DNA from: Puffinus mauretanicus
Lineage: Eukaryota > Chordata > Aves > Procellariiformes > Procellariidae
Direction: 5' to 3'
Assembly (NCBI GenBank): GCA_023333565.1
Contig: JAJKFH010002964.1
Location: forward strand, 1-64,000
DNA: 64,000 nucleotides
The notes below the pieces were generated by a model. That model saw only the letters and a program-made list of their open reading frames with translations, did not search any database and had not been told where the DNA came from. Shown one piece after another: positions 63,361-64,000 of the stretch (position 1 is its first letter; each line of letters begins with the position of its first letter). A program made the position numbers and the translations under genes.

Positions 63361-64000
63361 CTCCTTGCCTGTTATTGTCCCTGTGCTGCAGAGAGCTGCT
63401 TCACCACTTGCAGAGAGTGTGGGGGTCTCCATGGCTGCTTCAGAGGCACAGGGGGGCCAGCACTGGGATGTCCAGCTAGCCACCACCTTCCCCTGCTCCA
63501 GAAAGCCTCCCACATGTGAAGGATGCTTCCCTGGGGAGTAGGAATGTCTGTGGGATGGGCCCAGAGGTGCAGGGAAGGGCCAAGAGGCTGATAGCTTGTA
63601 GGGTCCCTGGAGGGGGGGTGCTGTGCTGCAGGCTGGGAGAAGCCTCCCCAAAACCACCAAGTCATTGCTACATAGGGCAGGAGATCACACAAGCACAGGA
63701 GATCTTGCGTGCAGGGGCTCCTCTGAACCTCGGGAGTCTCTTGCAGGTTTTCCAGATCCAGGCTTACCCTCTCCTGGAAATTCAGGAATTGTTAAAAAAG
63801 GCAAAAAAAAAAAAAAAAACCAACAGTAAAACCTCAACCCTTATCCCCTGAAGTCTGAGCCTTTTATGTTGAAGTATCTTGTAGGTGGGCTTGCAAAACC
63901 CTTCTTGTAGGCATTTTGCTGTGGTTCCAGCTGCCCTCCAGTGAAGAATTTGCCAGCATACGAGTTGCAGGGACAAAGACAACACAAGCATTTGCAGGAA
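63361..64000. other. Downstream flank, nothing recognised
   Basis: GC-rich sequence with an A17 run at 63,803-63,819. No exon of C1QA or another expected neighbour is seen before the window ends. Confidence 0.7.

Noticed and set aside
61064..64000. C1Q or other neighbouring gene exons downstream
   Set aside because: No collagen Gly-X-Y frame or C1q domain is seen; the open frames here are short and featureless.

Overview
This is a vertebrate, almost certainly avian, nuclear window carrying one complete protein-coding gene on the plus strand: the Eph receptor tyrosine kinase EPHA8. The bird call rests on CR1 LINE copies that end in the ATTCTATGA-type tail (31.3 and 49.1 kb), other CR1 fragments (39.4 and 59.8 kb), strongly degraded CR1-like relics of the sauropsid type (15.1, 23.7 and 23.9-24.2 kb), no Alu, B1 or L1 sequence that I recognise, and a compact GC-rich gene.

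Layout. Positions 1 to about 9,870 are upstream flank with no recognisable exon. A CpG-rich promoter (about 9,880-10,316) leads into exon 1 (ATG at 10,317), which encodes the signal peptide. Introns 1 (12.4 kb), 2 (9.7 kb) and 3 (13.3 kb) are large; exons 4-17 are packed into 46.6-61.1 kb. The stop codon is at 61,061-61,063, followed by a probable 3'UTR of about 2.3 kb with a polyadenylation signal at 63,333. The last 640 bases hold nothing I recognise.

I placed all 17 coding exons by eye. Every intron is GT-AG, the phases (1,0,1,1,1,0,1,2,1,1,1,0,0,0,2,2) are compatible throughout, and the joined CDS is 2,955 nt, or 984 residues plus stop. The protein has signal peptide, ephrin-binding domain, cysteine-rich region, two fibronectin III domains, transmembrane helix, juxtamembrane tyrosines, a tyrosine kinase with all catalytic residues, a SAM domain and the C-terminus RRHL. 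There is no frameshift, internal stop or missing exon.

I found no previously undescribed multi-gene system. The interesting material is non-coding: short AT-rich, homeodomain-site-rich islands in otherwise GC-rich flank and introns (candidate developmental enhancers); a 79-bp element present twice in intron 1; four exact TAATTG sites in 50 bp of intron 2; open frames running into introns 3 and 5 that would give secreted ectodomains if retained; G-rich tracts in the 3'UTR; and a bird juxtamembrane segment that lacks the insertion I remember in mammalian EPHA8.
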